A stretch of 64,000 nucleotides of DNA, from positions 88,113,927 through 88,177,926 of the forward strand of contig CM054058.1 of the NCBI GenBank assembly GCA_028641055.1. The letters are read 5' to 3'. Shown here in pieces: positions 30,263-42,105 of this stretch; positions within the stretch are counted from its first letter, which is position 1; each line of letters begins with the position of its first letter. This stretch comes from Alopecurus myosuroides (lineage: Eukaryota; Streptophyta; Magnoliopsida; Poales; Poaceae). The position numbers were made by a program, and so were the translations under genes. The notes under the pieces were generated by a model. The model saw only the letters and a program-made list of their open reading frames with translations, was not told where the DNA came from and did no database searches.

Positions 30263-33137
30263 TTTTTTTCGAGAATAACCCGGGGGGGGGGGGGGGGAGA
30301 GAGTTTTCCCCACCAGTTGTATATAACTCGAAGGACCCTTTCAACGTAGGGTCTGCAGATCGTACAACGTTGGAAGGCAGAATTACAATCTGTTTACAAG
30401 GGGGGGGGAGTGGGGGAGTGGGGTTTGGAAGGCAGAATTACAATCCGTTTACATTGCACGCTGCATCAAAAGGCCACGTAGGGCCGCAGCAGAGTCACGA
30501 GACCTACGGTGAAGCCGGGGTGACCAGAGGTCGATGTCGGAGGCGTCGCGTCGAAGACCATCGGAGACGGAGGCCGCCTTGTTGTTGAAGATGACGTCAT
30601 TACGCGCTTTCCATAGGTTCCAGCATACCGCGGCGGAAGAAACCTTCCAAGCATCATCGTCAACCTCGAGCGGGGCCGGAACGCTCCAGACGGTGGAGCA
30701 GCCCGTGGGGTCGCAGTCAAATCCGCTCCCATGTCCGCGCGGCAATGTCGCAGTCAAATAGAAGATGACAGGAGGTTTCCTCGGAGGAACAGGAGGCGCA
30801 GAGCGGTAAGGCGGCACAGCTCTTGGAAAAGAGGTTGGCGCGCGTACACAAGCGGTCGGAGTTTGCGAGGAGGAAGAAGATTTTTATTTTCGAGGGGAGG
30901 CGGGAGTTCCAGCAGGCGGCGGCGGAAGCATCCAGCACCCCTCCTGGTTCGGTGGAAAGGTATGCATCACGCGAGCAGAAGGGGGACCGGGCACCCCAAG
31001 CCATAGTGTGTGTGTCTTCGTCGCCGCCCAGCGTCAGTGAGTCAAGGATGGAGTGCATTGTGGAGCTCTCAGCCGCGGCGGCAGCAGAGAGCCTAGGGCG
31101 GAAGGACATGCCACCAGCCACAGCGTCAGCAACGGAGATGTTGGGGAATATGCAGTGGGAGAAGATGGCAGGGAGGTGGAAGGTGAGGGGCCCGAAAGGA
31201 GGCCAGTTATCGTGCGAGAAGGAAGTGTATTTTCCGTCGTGAATGCCAACTCTGGTGATGGATCTGTAGGTGGGGAGGCAAAGGCGGATAATGGATTGGA
31301 GAAAGGATGGTGTTGAGGTGGAGTCCCCCAAGTCCCGTCCATGTGTCCGCCAAAACCACTCTTTCCAGGGTAGCTCTTCCCGCTGATGGAGCTTATGCAA
31401 GAAGTTCATGAGGACGAGGAGGTTTTGTCATTGAAGGTCCCGCAAGCCGAAGCCACCCACCTGTTTAGACATACACACCTTGTCCCAAGCCATAAGACAC
31501 CGATCCCCAGAGCAAGAATCCTTGCCAGTCAAAAAAAAAGGAACGTCGCCTCTTGTCAATTGCTACAATCACACCACGGGGCAAAATAAAAGAACACATA
31601 CAATAAGTTGCGAGGTTATTTAAAAGAGCATTACAAAGAACAAGTCTCCCCCCAGACGAGAGGAGCATGGCGCTCCACCCGACGAGGCGTTTATCAAAAG
31701 AGGAGATGAGAGAGAAAAAGGCCGAGGATGGAAGTTTAGTGGGGGAAAGCGGAAGCCCGAGGTAGGGTTGGGGGAAACTAGAGATAGGACAGTTCAGGGC
31801 AAGAGCGATATTGCTTGTGGTAGACTGGTCGATGTTCATGGGAACGAAGCAAGATTTGTGAAAATTGATGGCGAGACCGGTGGCACATGCGAAATCGTCG
31901 AGGATAGTTTTGAGACAGAGGGCGGAGGGTAAGTCTCCTCGGAAGACGATGAGTGTATCGTTGGCGTACTGCAGAACATCGGGAGGGAGGGCGTTGTCAA
32001 GGTGGTGGGAAAGGCCGCTGGATGTGTGAGCCCGGCGGATTAAGCGTTGGAGGACGTCGGCAACAATGATGAAGAAGTAAGGGGAGAGGGCGTCGCCTTG
32101 TCCGAGACCTTGTTTACATTTGATCCAGGCCCGCGGGACTCTGTTTAGGACGACAACGGTGAGTCCGGTGGAAAGTAGGTCCTGCACCCAATCGCACCAT
32201 AGGCCAGGCAAACCCCGAGCGCAAAGAATGGAGAGGAGGCTACACCAGTTGACGGAGTCGAAGGCCTTTCGGAAGTCCATTTTGAATACAATAGCCGGGG
32301 ATTTACGGAAGTGGTAGACGCAGACAAGGTCGGCGGCGTAGACAATGTTTTCAGAGATGCCTCTCCCAGAAAGGAAGCCTGTCGGGTCCGGGTCAACCAG
32401 TGAGTGGATGGACGATTGGAGACGAGTTGTGATGATTTTCGTGATAATATTGACGATGCAATTTTGGAGCGAGATAGGGCGAAAGTCGGAGGGGGAGAGA
32501 GCCGATTAGAATTTTGGTAGGAGGACAAGGAGAGCTCTGTTAATACGGGTTAGGTCAGCGGCACGAGAGTGGAAGCTGGCAAGGACATCGGCGACATCGT
32601 TCTTGATTGTATCCCAGAAGGTGGCAAAGAAACACGGGCCAAAACCATCGGGTCCGGGGATTGAGTCTTTGTTCATTTTGGCGAGCGCGACAATGGTCTC
32701 TTCGGGAGAGAAATGGTTCATGAGGGAAGACGGAAGGTTGTGATGGCCAGGATAGAGATCTGAGAGCTCGAAGTTCTAGGAGCAGTGAGAGGTGGAGCCG
32801 AGGAGGCCCCGGAAGAAGTAGACGATGGCTTTGGCTTTGCTATTGTGGTCCGAGAAGGTTTGGTTGCCAACGTCGATAACAGGAATGGCGTTGCGCCGTT
32901 TGCGGCAGGAGGCGAGGGCGTGAAAGTAGCTTGTGTTTTCATCCCCTTCAAGGGAGAAGCGAATTTTGGCTCGAGTGCGGCAGTGCACCCAGCGTTCTTT
33001 GATGGAAAGGTGAAGGGCTTCCGTGGTGAGGGCGCGAAGTCTAGACTCGAGAGGGGATAGGGCGCGGTCTTCTTCAATACGGTCAAGGAGGCTAATGGCA
33101 ATACACGCGTCAGTCTCACGTTGAGGGAAGGGCTAAC
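30263..33137 (-). mobile_element. 5'-truncated LINE (non-LTR retrotransposon), 2.9 kb
   Basis: The 14-bp direct repeat GACCTGAAATTGTT at 30249-30262 and 33138-33151 brackets the element. The 3' end (left, minus strand) finishes in a short A tract. The 5' part, with endonuclease and ORF1, is missing. A G16 run at 30282-30297 and a 29-bp repeated segment (about 30369-30397 and 30425-30453) lie near the 3' end. Confidence 0.9.
30449..33119 (-). pseudogene. LINE ORF2 remnant: reverse transcriptase and zf-RVT region
   Basis: Minus strand in several frames: FSPEETIVALAKMNKDSIPGPDG (32.7 kb), then RT motifs MDFRKAFDSVNWCSLL, GLGQGDALSPYFF and SCFVPMNIDQ. After these come GWSAMLLSSGGRLVLCNALL, the zf-RVT block (LPSKIKIFFLLANSDRLCTR, CASCSSEETSCHLLFDC) and AAVCWNLWKARNDVIFNN near the end. 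The catalytic YADD reads YAND at 31957-31968, so RT would be inactive even without the frame changes near 31.44, 32.28 and 32.5 kb. Confidence 0.88.
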
Positions 33138-33151
33138 GACCTGAAATTGTT

Positions 33152-33754
33152 GTTCTGTACGTGTGGTCCTAGGAGCTTTGTCTCATATGTGCTTTCTGGA
33201 TCATTGTCACATTATGTACATTGTGATTAAAAAAACATTATGTACATTGTGTTCTTTCGATGGCTCGTGGACGCCGAGATGGATCTATAATATTCATTAA
33301 AAAAATCTTTAAATATGTGTCGTGGGTCCAGTTTTCTCCCAAAAATACCTTTTTCTCTTATAAAGCAAAAAAAAAAAACTCCGCTTTTGCTCCCATGTAG
33401 CAATAAACGGTTCATCCCACGAAACAAAATAAAAAAATCTAGGCCGGAGATATCGTAGCAACAAAAGTGTGTTACTATAGTAAAATCGATTTCACGCAGA
33501 CATTATTGGGGGACTCTCGCAGGTGACATCACTGAAGAATCTCGTAGCAACCGATTGAAGTTTGAAAATCTCAGTTGCACTTGTAACTCTGGAAAAATAA
33601 AAAAAAACCGGAAACTAAACATGATAATGGTTAGGACAGTGTACACATACCTTCCTTTTATTGTCTATAATGGTTTGCCGGATGATTTTCCACTTAGCAC
33701 TCTTCATCCCCTGAAAAATGGATAGAAAGAAAAAACGAACTAGCAAAAAACGAT
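33152..33754. other. Spacer between LINE and element C
   Basis: AT-rich, no genes or TE ends recognised. The GTACATTGTG motif is repeated near 33215 and 33242. Confidence 0.5.
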
Positions 33755-34613
33755 TGTCGGGGGGGGGGGGGGGGGAGGGGGGGCTACCCCCTAGTAGGGG
33801 AAAGGTTGATGAGAAATGAAGTTCAAGGTACTGATTACCGAGTTGGTACGTGCCGGATAGAAATATACCGAGTTGGACTATTGCCGAGACGGAGCTATCT
33901 CCGTAGGAAAGACAAGAAGCCAAGATGAAGATATGAGTATTATCCGGGCTGAACAAGTAGCTCTTGGTTAGTCTGGATAGCCCTGGGTTCTGTTCTTACT
34001 CAGAGGGAAGTCAATGGAGCCGTTGAGGAGATCCCATATATCCAGGGAGAGTACAGGCGTGTGGTTCAACTTACTAGGCGTGATGATAAGTATGCATACA
34101 CTGGTATAGTGTGATGTATGGGCGAGGCCATGTCCTGTCTCTGACAAGGGGGATATGACATGACATCGACCATACAACGGAGACTTTTGGCGTCTGTCAG
34201 CGGGGATGCGGAGGCGTGCGTGAGTGCACAGTGTGTAGTCACCTACTCTATCTTGTAGTTGGTGGCCACCAGTATATAAGGTGGCCTCCCCCCTGCTGCG
34301 TGAGGGTCGCCAGTTACGTGAGAACATAAGTGTTGTTGGTTTGAGTAGAGAGAGAGAGATAGCAGGAGAGGTTCTTCTTCCTCTAGCTCCTTGAGCTTGA
34401 GGAGTTCTTGTACTCGGTTACCACATCTACACAGAGAGAGGCAGGAGTAGGGGTGTTACCTGCACACGACGGCCCCGAACCTAGGTAGATTTTGTTGTTT
34501 GCAGTGTAGTGAGTGCGCCAGCTAGGCGTGCGATCCCTCTCCAGATACCCACAACGTCCGTCGGCCCCAACCTTAAGCCATCCTATGGTATCTGACTTTA
34601 CACGTCCACGACA
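33755..34613 (+). repeat. 5' LTR of element C (859 bp)
   Basis: Starts TGTCGGGGGG (a G17 run, one A, then a G7 run) and ends CACGTCCACGACA, giving TGTCG/CGACA ends. It has a TATA-like AGTATATAAGG at 34271-34281 and is followed by the PBS. Confidence 0.85.
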
Positions 34614-34614
34614 G

Positions 34615-34632
34615 TTGGCGCCCACCGTGGGG
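34615..34632 (+). other. Primer binding site of element C
   Basis: TTGGCGCCCACCGTGGGG, one base after the LTR; identical in type to element A. Confidence 0.85.
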
Positions 34633-34933
34633 CCAGCAGCAGCGCTGGCTGGGGTTTCTATCCGGTCGGGACCCGTTTCTCGTTCGGGGGAGCGCGTGGT
34701 TTGTGGCCTTGTCCATAGATTTGGCTCCCTTGACTTCGTTACCGACAACACGGGCGATTTCTGCGGCAGGCCCGTGCCCGTAGGCGGCTCCGTCGTCATC
34801 TTTGGCGCGCATTTGGTGTACGTCACCACCACCGTCATCCGCCATTACCCCGAGGTGGTGCTCATTGCTACTGATCCTCCTGCCCTTCTCGCCGTCCGCT
34901 GGTAGCCCGACGCTAGCTTTGCGGGCAGCGTGG

Positions 34934-37900
34934 AGATGATGATGACCGGTCCGGTTCCTCCTGCCGGGAAGGGCGCAACCACTACGCCCGCCGCTGTTGG
35001 CGCGTCGGCTCGGGCGGGCCACAAGCCATACGACAAGCCTGAGAACCAACCGGGTTTCAAGGCCCCTTCTACATCGACTGCGATACCGGCTCCTCTTGCC
35101 GGTGTCATTGAAAAGCTGAGCATGCCACTAGCTGTGGATGCGGATCCGGCGGTGTTGCGGGTGCAGCTCGAGGAGAAGCGCCATGCCAGGTCAGGCTAGA
35201 ATTTGATCTTGACCAAAATGAGTATAATAGGGCTCATGGTTTTACTCCTATTGGAAACAACCCTAGTCAGATAGGAACAGTCTGGAACCGACGTCGTCAC
35301 CTAGGTGCCGAGTTGGCTAGAGATGGTAGAACTGCTAGCAAATCCACTAGTATGAACTCGGATGGTAGACCCAAGTACAGTTCTCCTGCCAAAACTCTTA
35401 GGGCCGCATAGGCATTTGCTGCCGAGTTGCCAAATCTATCCGGCGAAGCTCGCATTCGGCAACAGGACCGGCTCAATGAGCTCGTTCTTGAGGCCGGTAG
35501 GCAGAATGAGGCTTTCCGGAAAGCGAATCCGGGAGCTGGTGCATCCCATGTTGTTCAGTCGCATGGAGGAAGATCCGGAGGCCAGGCCTCCTCACCTCAT
35601 CTCGGCGGTGGGAAATCTCGAAGTGTGAACTTCGGGAGACATAAGAAGATCCAGGTGTAAGATCCGGCTGTCACCAGAAAACAGTTAGATGTAGAGCGGT
35701 ATGCCGGTCAAGAACACATTGCTGAAGGTGGTGGCCATAATGCGGCCCGAGTTCCACAAGAAGGTCAAGGAGGGAACCGAGATGGACCAGCTCACTCCCA
35801 ACTGCCAACCCGGTTCAGCCTCAACCCGGTGCAGGTCCAGCTGTTCAGCCATAAGTGGCTGCCCCTTTCGTTAACTCGGTTCCTCAACCCATTGTTGGGC
35901 CCCAGGACTGCTACAATGATGGATACACGACAATGGAGCAAGCCGGATATCATAGGAAAGATTAGTATGTTGACCCAAGAGATGTTGGAGCTCGGTTGGG
36001 AGCACAAATGCTGTAGCCGAGTTACGCAAGGTATAAGTTGGATAGAATCTATCTGTCAGAAGCGGTAGAATCACGGGGCCCACCCGGACCGCTTTGCTTC
36101 GGTCCCAGGAACATGAATGAGCCAGCTGTGCCCAAGTTCCAGCTAGCAAGAGGGATCAAGACCTATGATGGGAGCACCAAGCCGGATGACTGGCTAAATT
36201 ACTATGTTACTGTTATGCACATTGCCGGCGGTAACCGCAGATGGGCAGTGAGATATGTGCCCCAGATGTTGGAGGGCCTAGCCCGGATTTGGCTCAACAA
36301 CCTGCCAAGAGACATCATCAATTGTTGTCTTGATTTCTCGGAGGCATTCATCAGTAATTTCACCAGCACCTACAAGAGGCCAAACCGGCCAAAACAACTC
36401 TCTACGTGCAATCAGAGGGAAGAGGAGACAGACCGAGAGTATCTTACTCGATGAAGCACTCTGAGAAACACCTGTGAGGGTGTGAATGAATCCCAAGCCA
36501 TTGCCTGGTTTGCTCAAGGCTGCTGACATGGCAGCATGCTGTGGCAAAAGTTGGAGAGGGAGATGCCGAGTACGCTCGCCGAGACCATCAAGATTGCTGA
36601 CATGTACGCACTCGGTGAACCTACTCAACCCTTTCTTGACTCATTTGAGCCGAGAAGGAGGAACAATGGTAATGATGGTACCCGGCGGAATGATCGCCAA
36701 GATTACCGGAACAGAAGGAGGGATGATAGACCGGATATCCGCTATGGCTCTGACCAAGTATCTGCGGTTGAGTCGGATCAGCCCGCTGCCGAGAGCAGCC
36801 AAAGGCAAAAAAACTGTTGGGCAGCAGTATGGGCAAACCAGAACTAGAGCTATAACTTCAAGAAACATTGGACTGATCCCAAGCAGTCTAGAGACGCTTC
36901 TCAGAGATTTATCTTTGAGTCAATAAGGGATGGGCCATGCATCTTCCATACTCCGCATCCGAGTAGGCCAGCCAACCATACTTCTCGGCAGTGCAGCTGG
37001 TGCGACCGGATTAAGAGCGAAGGCTTTGGCCAGTTGCCTCCCCCTCCTACTCTACCGGCTGCGGGTTCAAATGTTCAGTCTATCCGGGCAGCAGCTCCCA
37101 GGCCCGCCGAGAACCAGGGAAGTGAGAATGTGAATCAAGTGGCACAGGGGGCCAACAACAACAACACCCGCCACAACGACGACAACCGCAACAATAACTT
37201 CAACCGGAACAACAACAACAATGGGAATGATAGTGGTGGATACCGAAACCAGTATCAAGATCATCACGAGAGATACATGGTGTTCACCACTGAGCCGGAT
37301 GACGAGCAGAGCCTGCGTAGGCGGGCGATGGAAGTAAACGCAGTGATGCCGGCAGTGCCCGAGTACATGCGCTGGTGCGACCAGGACATTGTCTGGTCCC
37401 GGGCTGATCATCCCAAGATCATGCCCAATCCGGGTAGCTATGCTTTAGTGGTGGACCCAACCTTCCTTGGGACCAAGAAGAATGTGAATTTCAGCAAGGT
37501 GATGATTAACAATGGCAGTAACATAAACATTCTATACCAAGACACCATGGAGAAACTCGGCGTTGCCTAGAACATGCTGCTACCCAGCCGAACTACATTC
37601 CATGGCGTTGTGCCCGGAGTGTATTGTGCTCCCTTTGGCCGAGTCTTGATTGATGTGCTCTTTGGCACCAGGGAAATTGATGTACTGAAGGCTTGCAGTT
37701 TGAGGTGGTTGATCTTCAGAGCCCTTATCATGCTCTTGTCTGCAGACCTGCTCTGTCCAAGTTCATAGCATCCACCCACGCGGCGTATTTGAAGATGAAG
37801 ATACCCGGCCCCAACGACATAATCACCATCTCGGGTGACTACAAGCGTTCTCTGGAGTGCGCTTCAGCTTGATCTCGGCTGGCCGAGTCAATGGTCATTG

Positions 37901-38088
37901 CTGCCAAGAAGAAGAAGTTACACGAGGTGGTGGCTATTTCCCAAGCAGCTCAACTCGGTACGCCGGGAATGCCGAGCTCTCAGCACGGTGCCAATTTCCA
38001 GGCCTCTCAGGAGACCAAGAAGGTCCAGATTGACTCGGAGTTCCCGGAGCATGTTGCCATCATTGGCGCTGGCTTGGAAGACAAATAG
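34934..38088 (+). pseudogene. gag-protease of element C, degenerate
   Basis: The gag N-terminus near 34936 (MMMTGPVPPAGKG) is followed by several stops and frame changes. Retrotrans_gag motifs lie at 36.1-36.45 kb (KTYDGSTKPDDWLNYYV, FTSTYKRPNRPKQL, REYLTR) and a His/Cys cluster at about 36.94-37.02 kb (CIFHTPHPSRP). Asn-rich low complexity lies at 37.14-37.24 kb. The protease active site reads INNGSNINILY near 37.5 kb where the other elements have DGG, so the catalytic Asp is lost. A stop at 37568-37570 and further frame changes follow. The last open piece (37891-38088) ends in TAG 38086-38088, the junction stop discussed in the findings. Confidence 0.85.
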
Positions 38089-38603
38089 GAAAGAGAGCTC
38101 ACCCACTTCCTCCGTGTGAATCGGGATGTCTTTGCATGGTCTAATCAGGACCTGCCGGGTGTCCCGAGGGAGTTGGTTGAGGATTCTTTGCATGTGCGTC
38201 TGGATGTCAAGCCTGTAAAGCAAGCCCTACGCCGTTTTGCGGCCGAGAGAAGAAAAGCCATTGGTGACGAGATCACAAGGCTCCTAGCAAATGGATTCAT
38301 CCTGGAGGTACTGCATCCGGATTGGCTGGCCAATCCGGTCATGGTCGAGAAGAAGAAGGATGATCCCATGGTCACTGTGGTGTGGCGCATGTGCGTTGAC
38401 TACACCGACTTGAACAAGGCCTGCCCCAAGGACCCGTTCCCACTTCCCCGAATAGATCAGGTGATCGACTGCACAACCGGGTGCGAACTACTGTTTTTCA
38501 GTGATGCATACTCTGGTTTCCACCAGATTCCTCTAAACCCGGCTGATCAAATAAAGACTGCTTTTATTACCCCGTATGGGGCTTATTGCTATCGTGTTAT
38601 GTG
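38089..38603 (+). pseudogene. Reverse transcriptase fragment of element C
   Basis: In frame after the TAG: ERELTHFLRVNRDVFAWSNQ, PGVPREL, ALRRFAAERRKAIGDE and NPVMVEKKK. The fragment continues with RMCVDYTDLNKACPKDPFPL, FFSDAYSGFHQIPL and ITPYGAYCYRVM. CACTA element 2 begins directly after this, so the YVDD motif is not in this fragment. Confidence 0.92.
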
Positions 38604-38915
38604 CACTACTAGGGAAAAGGTCATGCGTGACGCACCACTTTTGCTTATCGGTGACGCACCGAGGCGCGCCACGGCTATCACGCCGCATCTATTGAGTTAG
38701 CCGTCACGCACCTGCCAGGTGCGCCACGCCTAGATGTACCCGTGACGCACCGCCACGGTGCACCACGGCTATGTGTGGTGCGCCACGCCTAACTTAGCAC
38801 GATGCGTCACGCCTAATTCTCAGCGGTGTGCCGCGCCTATATTCTGCCTCCACGGCAAAGTTGGCTGGTGCGCCACGCCTATTACTCCAGGTGCGTCACA
38901 GCTATGATATGCTGT
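38604..38915. repeat. Terminal and subterminal repeats of CACTA element 2
   Basis: About a dozen copies of GTGACGCACC, GGTGCGCCACGCCTA and variants in both orientations within about 300 bp of the end. Confidence 0.88.
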
Positions 38916-39205
38916 ATTTTTTTTAAATACGTTGTGTCGTATTTATACAGGTATATACAGCTCAAATACAGAAAAGTATAAATAGATAAAGTTGATCAAA
39001 ATCGTTATGTGACAGACAAATAATATATCATAGTCGATCATACTGCTTAGAAAATTCCGAACAGCTACATCAAATAGTTGATTATCACTACAAAGTGTTC
39101 ATCAGAGCCAAATAGATACATCCGACAGTTAATCATCCAGACCGATTACATCGATTGATGCTTCATCATCGTTACAAGTGACCTATCTAGTCGCCAATAA
39201 CCTAA

Positions 39206-39472
39206 TCATCTAGCTATAAACCATAGCACCGCAAGCATGGCGAGCGAGGCGACGACGACAACAGCGGCGGCGAGGGTCTTCATCCACTTGTTGTTGTTGA
39301 TATTCTTCTTCTGTTCCTCGAGATGGATGAACAACCTAGCTTCCGCCGCCACTCTAGTGTTGTAGGATTTGTAGGCATTGCCCCTGAACTTGTTCACCTG
39401 CTCGAAGCAGTCTTCCTAGTGGACGTAGACTCCTGGAACCCTTCCTCTAAACACCACGTAGCACCTCGGCAT
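39206..39472 (-). pseudogene. RNase-H1-N/viroplasmin-like domain with C-terminal membrane anchor, broken copy (CACTA 2)
   Basis: ATG at 39470-39472 directly follows an acceptor (ATTACAG). The frame reads CYVVFRGRVPGVY, then TAG (39416-39418), then EDCFEQVNKFRGNAYKSY. The stop occupies the Trp position seen in the CACTA 1 homologue (YEEWEDC). After a Gln/Asn/Lys-rich linker the last residues form a hydrophobic helix (AAAVVVVASLAMLAVLWFIA) ending one Arg before TAG 39206-39208. Domain order, length (88 codons plus stop), acceptor-ATG arrangement and anchor all match 16323-16613, although the linker and helix sequences are different. Confidence 0.78.
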
Positions 39473-39596
39473 CTGTAATAACAAGAAAGAAAACCAAAAA
39501 AATTGTTCTAAACATGTCTGCGATAAATAGTAAATAGAGAAATATGACATGAAAATTAAACACAAAGGATCAAATTGGCCCTTCTCATATCTTGTG

Positions 39597-40312
39597 CTTG
39601 TTACGATGTAGTATACGTGATGGTGATCCAGAGAATGATGAAGACAAGGGTTTCTGAACTTCGTTGAAACTAAACAAAATCTCATACGTAAGTGTTTGTG
39701 AGATTGGAACAAAGTTGGACCATTTCATGCACATACATAATGGGGATATTCTGCATAGCCCCTTCCCGGGCTATGAAAAATATCCCCATTATATATATGT
39801 ACCAAACAGTGCAACCTAGTTCTAATCTCACTAACAATAATATTACAAATGCGACCTTAGTTCCAACCGAAACCCTCATCTTCATCCTTTTCCTGGATCA
39901 CCACCGCCTATAGTACCTCTTAACAGGAACAAGATGGTCATCGGGCTTGATGTGAAGTTGGACCTTCACATTATGTGCTTGTTACGAGGTAAGTACACGT
40001 GATGGCGATGCGGGGGGAGGAAGGGTTTCTGGACATCTTTGAAACTAAACGAAATCATATATATAATAGTGAGATCCGGAAAAAAATTAGACCCTTTGTG
40101 CACATACATAATGGGGACATTCTTCATAAACCCGGAAGGGATTTATGAGGAAAGTCACCATTAAGAATGTGCAACACAGGGTTCAACTTCATCCGGATCT
40201 CATGAACCATATTACATATGTGACATTATTTAGTTCCAAAGAAATTCAGAAACCCTCGCATTCGTTCCTTTCCCCGGATCAGCACCGCATGTAGTACCTC
40301 TTAACAAGAACA
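39597..40312. repeat. Two tandem foldback (palindromic) units in CACTA 2
   Basis: Unit 1 (39597-39925) has arms of about 150 bp: GGTGATCCAG at 39622 pairs with CTGGATCACC at about 39894, and the centre lies near 39765 (AGCCCCTTCCCGGGCT). Unit 2 (39981-40312) is a diverged copy, with its centre near 40133. Both share GCACATACATAATGGGGA and AGGGTTTCTG words. The pairing is imperfect but long. Confidence 0.8.
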
Positions 40313-40327
40313 AGATGATCATCAGTC

Positions 40328-40874
40328 TGTGTGCCTCACATTTAGGGTGGACACATACAAGCAGCCTTGGTGGACATGGCGCGCCAAGTGGGATGCATAA
40401 GATCCTAACTTTGTGAAAATCACAAGGCGCACCGAACCACCAAGGCCATCTTAGTATGAACCAGCTCTTTTAATCATAGGCATTTATTCAAAAGATCGAA
40501 CGAACATCACAAGTAAAACCGCAATAATAAAAAGCAAGATAATCAAGCATTGATATCATTGAGCATCGCTTTACACGATGGACAATTCATAACCGTAATG
40601 ATGTGTGCCTCATATTTAGGGTGGACACATACAAGTAGCCTTGGTGGACCCAAAGCGCCAAGTGGGATGCACAAGATCCTAACTTTGTAAAAATCACAAG
40701 GCGCACCAGACCACCAAGGCCATCTTAGTGTGAACCAACTCTTTTAATCATCGGCATTTATTCAAAAGATCGAACGAATATCACAAGCTGGACCGCAATA
40801 ATAAAAAGCAAGATAATTAAGCATTGACATAATTGAGCATCTCTTACATGATGGACGATTCATAACCCTAACGA
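40328..40874. repeat. 274-bp tandem duplication in CACTA 2
   Basis: TGTGTGCCTCA starts both copies (40328 and 40602). Shared words include ATTTATTCAAAAGATCGAAC and CACCAAGGCCATCTTAGT. There are scattered substitutions and small indels between copies. Confidence 0.92.
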
Positions 40875-40921
40875 TTAAGTTCAACTAATTTCGAAAAATG
40901 TGGCAAGCCTTACAATAGTTC

Positions 40922-42105
40922 TCACTCCTTCTGACTCATCCGCCCAGTGATTACAACGGGACATACCATCGTAGTGATGAAGGGCCTGTCGTCACATGCA
41001 GTTGTTAGGTAGCTATCTATGTCGCGGTTCGGCATGGCGAACCGGGAGTAAAATGTCCCACTCTTGTTCACCACTTCATGAACGATTTTCGTGGCAAAGC
41101 ACTTCTGGATATCATATATCTCTTCTCTAACCTTGTCATCACCGACCATCGACAAGCGGGAGGCGCATTCTTGGACTTGACTAGGCAGGGTAAGGTACTG
41201 TTGATCCCGTACGTACTCCCACATGTGATGGAGGACATAGTAGGTGTCTCTGTTACTGCCTGGTGGCTGCTTAATGCAGGCAAAATCCGTCGTGATGGTG
41301 AACTCCCGAGCGCCCTGAACGACCTTCTCCCTAGTGAATCCGCCCCTTTTGCGTGGTAGCCGATGAGAGCATTATTCAAAACTTTCTTCACGTTGGAGTA
41401 GTGTTTCTTCACCGCACTCCCTGAGTCGAGATACGTGGCATGCGAATGACTGATACAAATGCAGATGAGTGTGCATTGTGTATATCTGCGCGGAACAATC
41501 CAAACAAAGTGTTGGAAAGGAGCGATGAAAATCTAAAGAAAATCACTTTCGATTCAGCTAAGAATATTGACTTACCCGGCAAAGTAAGGCATGAGGATGT
41601 AATCCTTGGTCTGGTTCGCCAGCATGAAGTCCTGGACATATGTCCATGCAACTACCTGGTTCCCAACGGAGCACAACACGTCATGGCGCATGTAGAAGGG
41701 GTCCACTATCGCGATGCCTGGTGTATTATCCCTGCTGACTTGCATCGCCAGACCGAGCGAGTATAGGCGGACCATGGAGTAGTGCAGCGGATTGCTATGG
41801 AACATATCGAAGATGTCCGAAAACCGCAGTACTAGCCTATCCGCGCCGGTCGATTCGACAAAGCCCAAGTCCTTTGGCACCATGGCAATGAAAATCGGGT
41901 ATGATGGATCCTTGGATTCAATAAGGCGCGATTAAAGATAAAGAATGCTGTCATGCAAACTCCGCATATCCCCACTTGCGGCCTTGAGCTTGTTCTGGTT
42001 AAGCATAGGCTGACCCATCACATGAACCTTCGGCGTATGCTTAGATGTAGGTGGCCCGTCCTGAACGAGGAACAACATCTTAGCAGGCTGGCTCGCGGAC
42101 TTTAA
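40922..42105 (-). pseudogene. Ulp1-like C-terminal part of the CACTA 2 ORF
   Basis: Minus strand from 42105: VMGQPMLNQNKLKAAS, MRSLHDSILY, a stop near 41935, then PSYPIFIAMVPKDLGF, FDMFHSNPLHYSMVRLYSL and VSRDNTPGIAIVDPFYM. FMLANQTKDYILMPYFAG ends at a GTAAGT donor (about 41575). The next exon has TYLDSG, VKKHYSNVKKVLNNAL and, after a frameshift near 41345, FACIKQPPGSNRDTYYVLHH. This order matches the Ulp1/C48-peptidase-like domain found in grass CACTA second ORFs. The segment that should carry the catalytic His before YLDS looks lost or degenerate. It continues N-terminally at 45506-46854 and 62957-63580. Confidence 0.75.

Larger units (their letters stand above)
33755..38603 (+). mobile_element. 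Ty3/Gypsy (Tat-like) element C, 5' part, cut by CACTA element 2
   Basis: LTR 33755-34613, PBS, degenerate gag-protease and the start of RT, which is interrupted at 38604 inside the conserved RVMPFG motif. The remainder (RT end, RNase H, integrase, 3' LTR) would lie beyond the far end of CACTA 2, outside the window. The LTR copies cannot be compared, so its age is unknown. The number of stops and active-site losses suggests it is older than B. Confidence 0.88.

Noticed and set aside
38116..38700. RT frame of element C running to 38700
   Set aside because: Codons after 38603 are CACTA 2 terminus read by chance.
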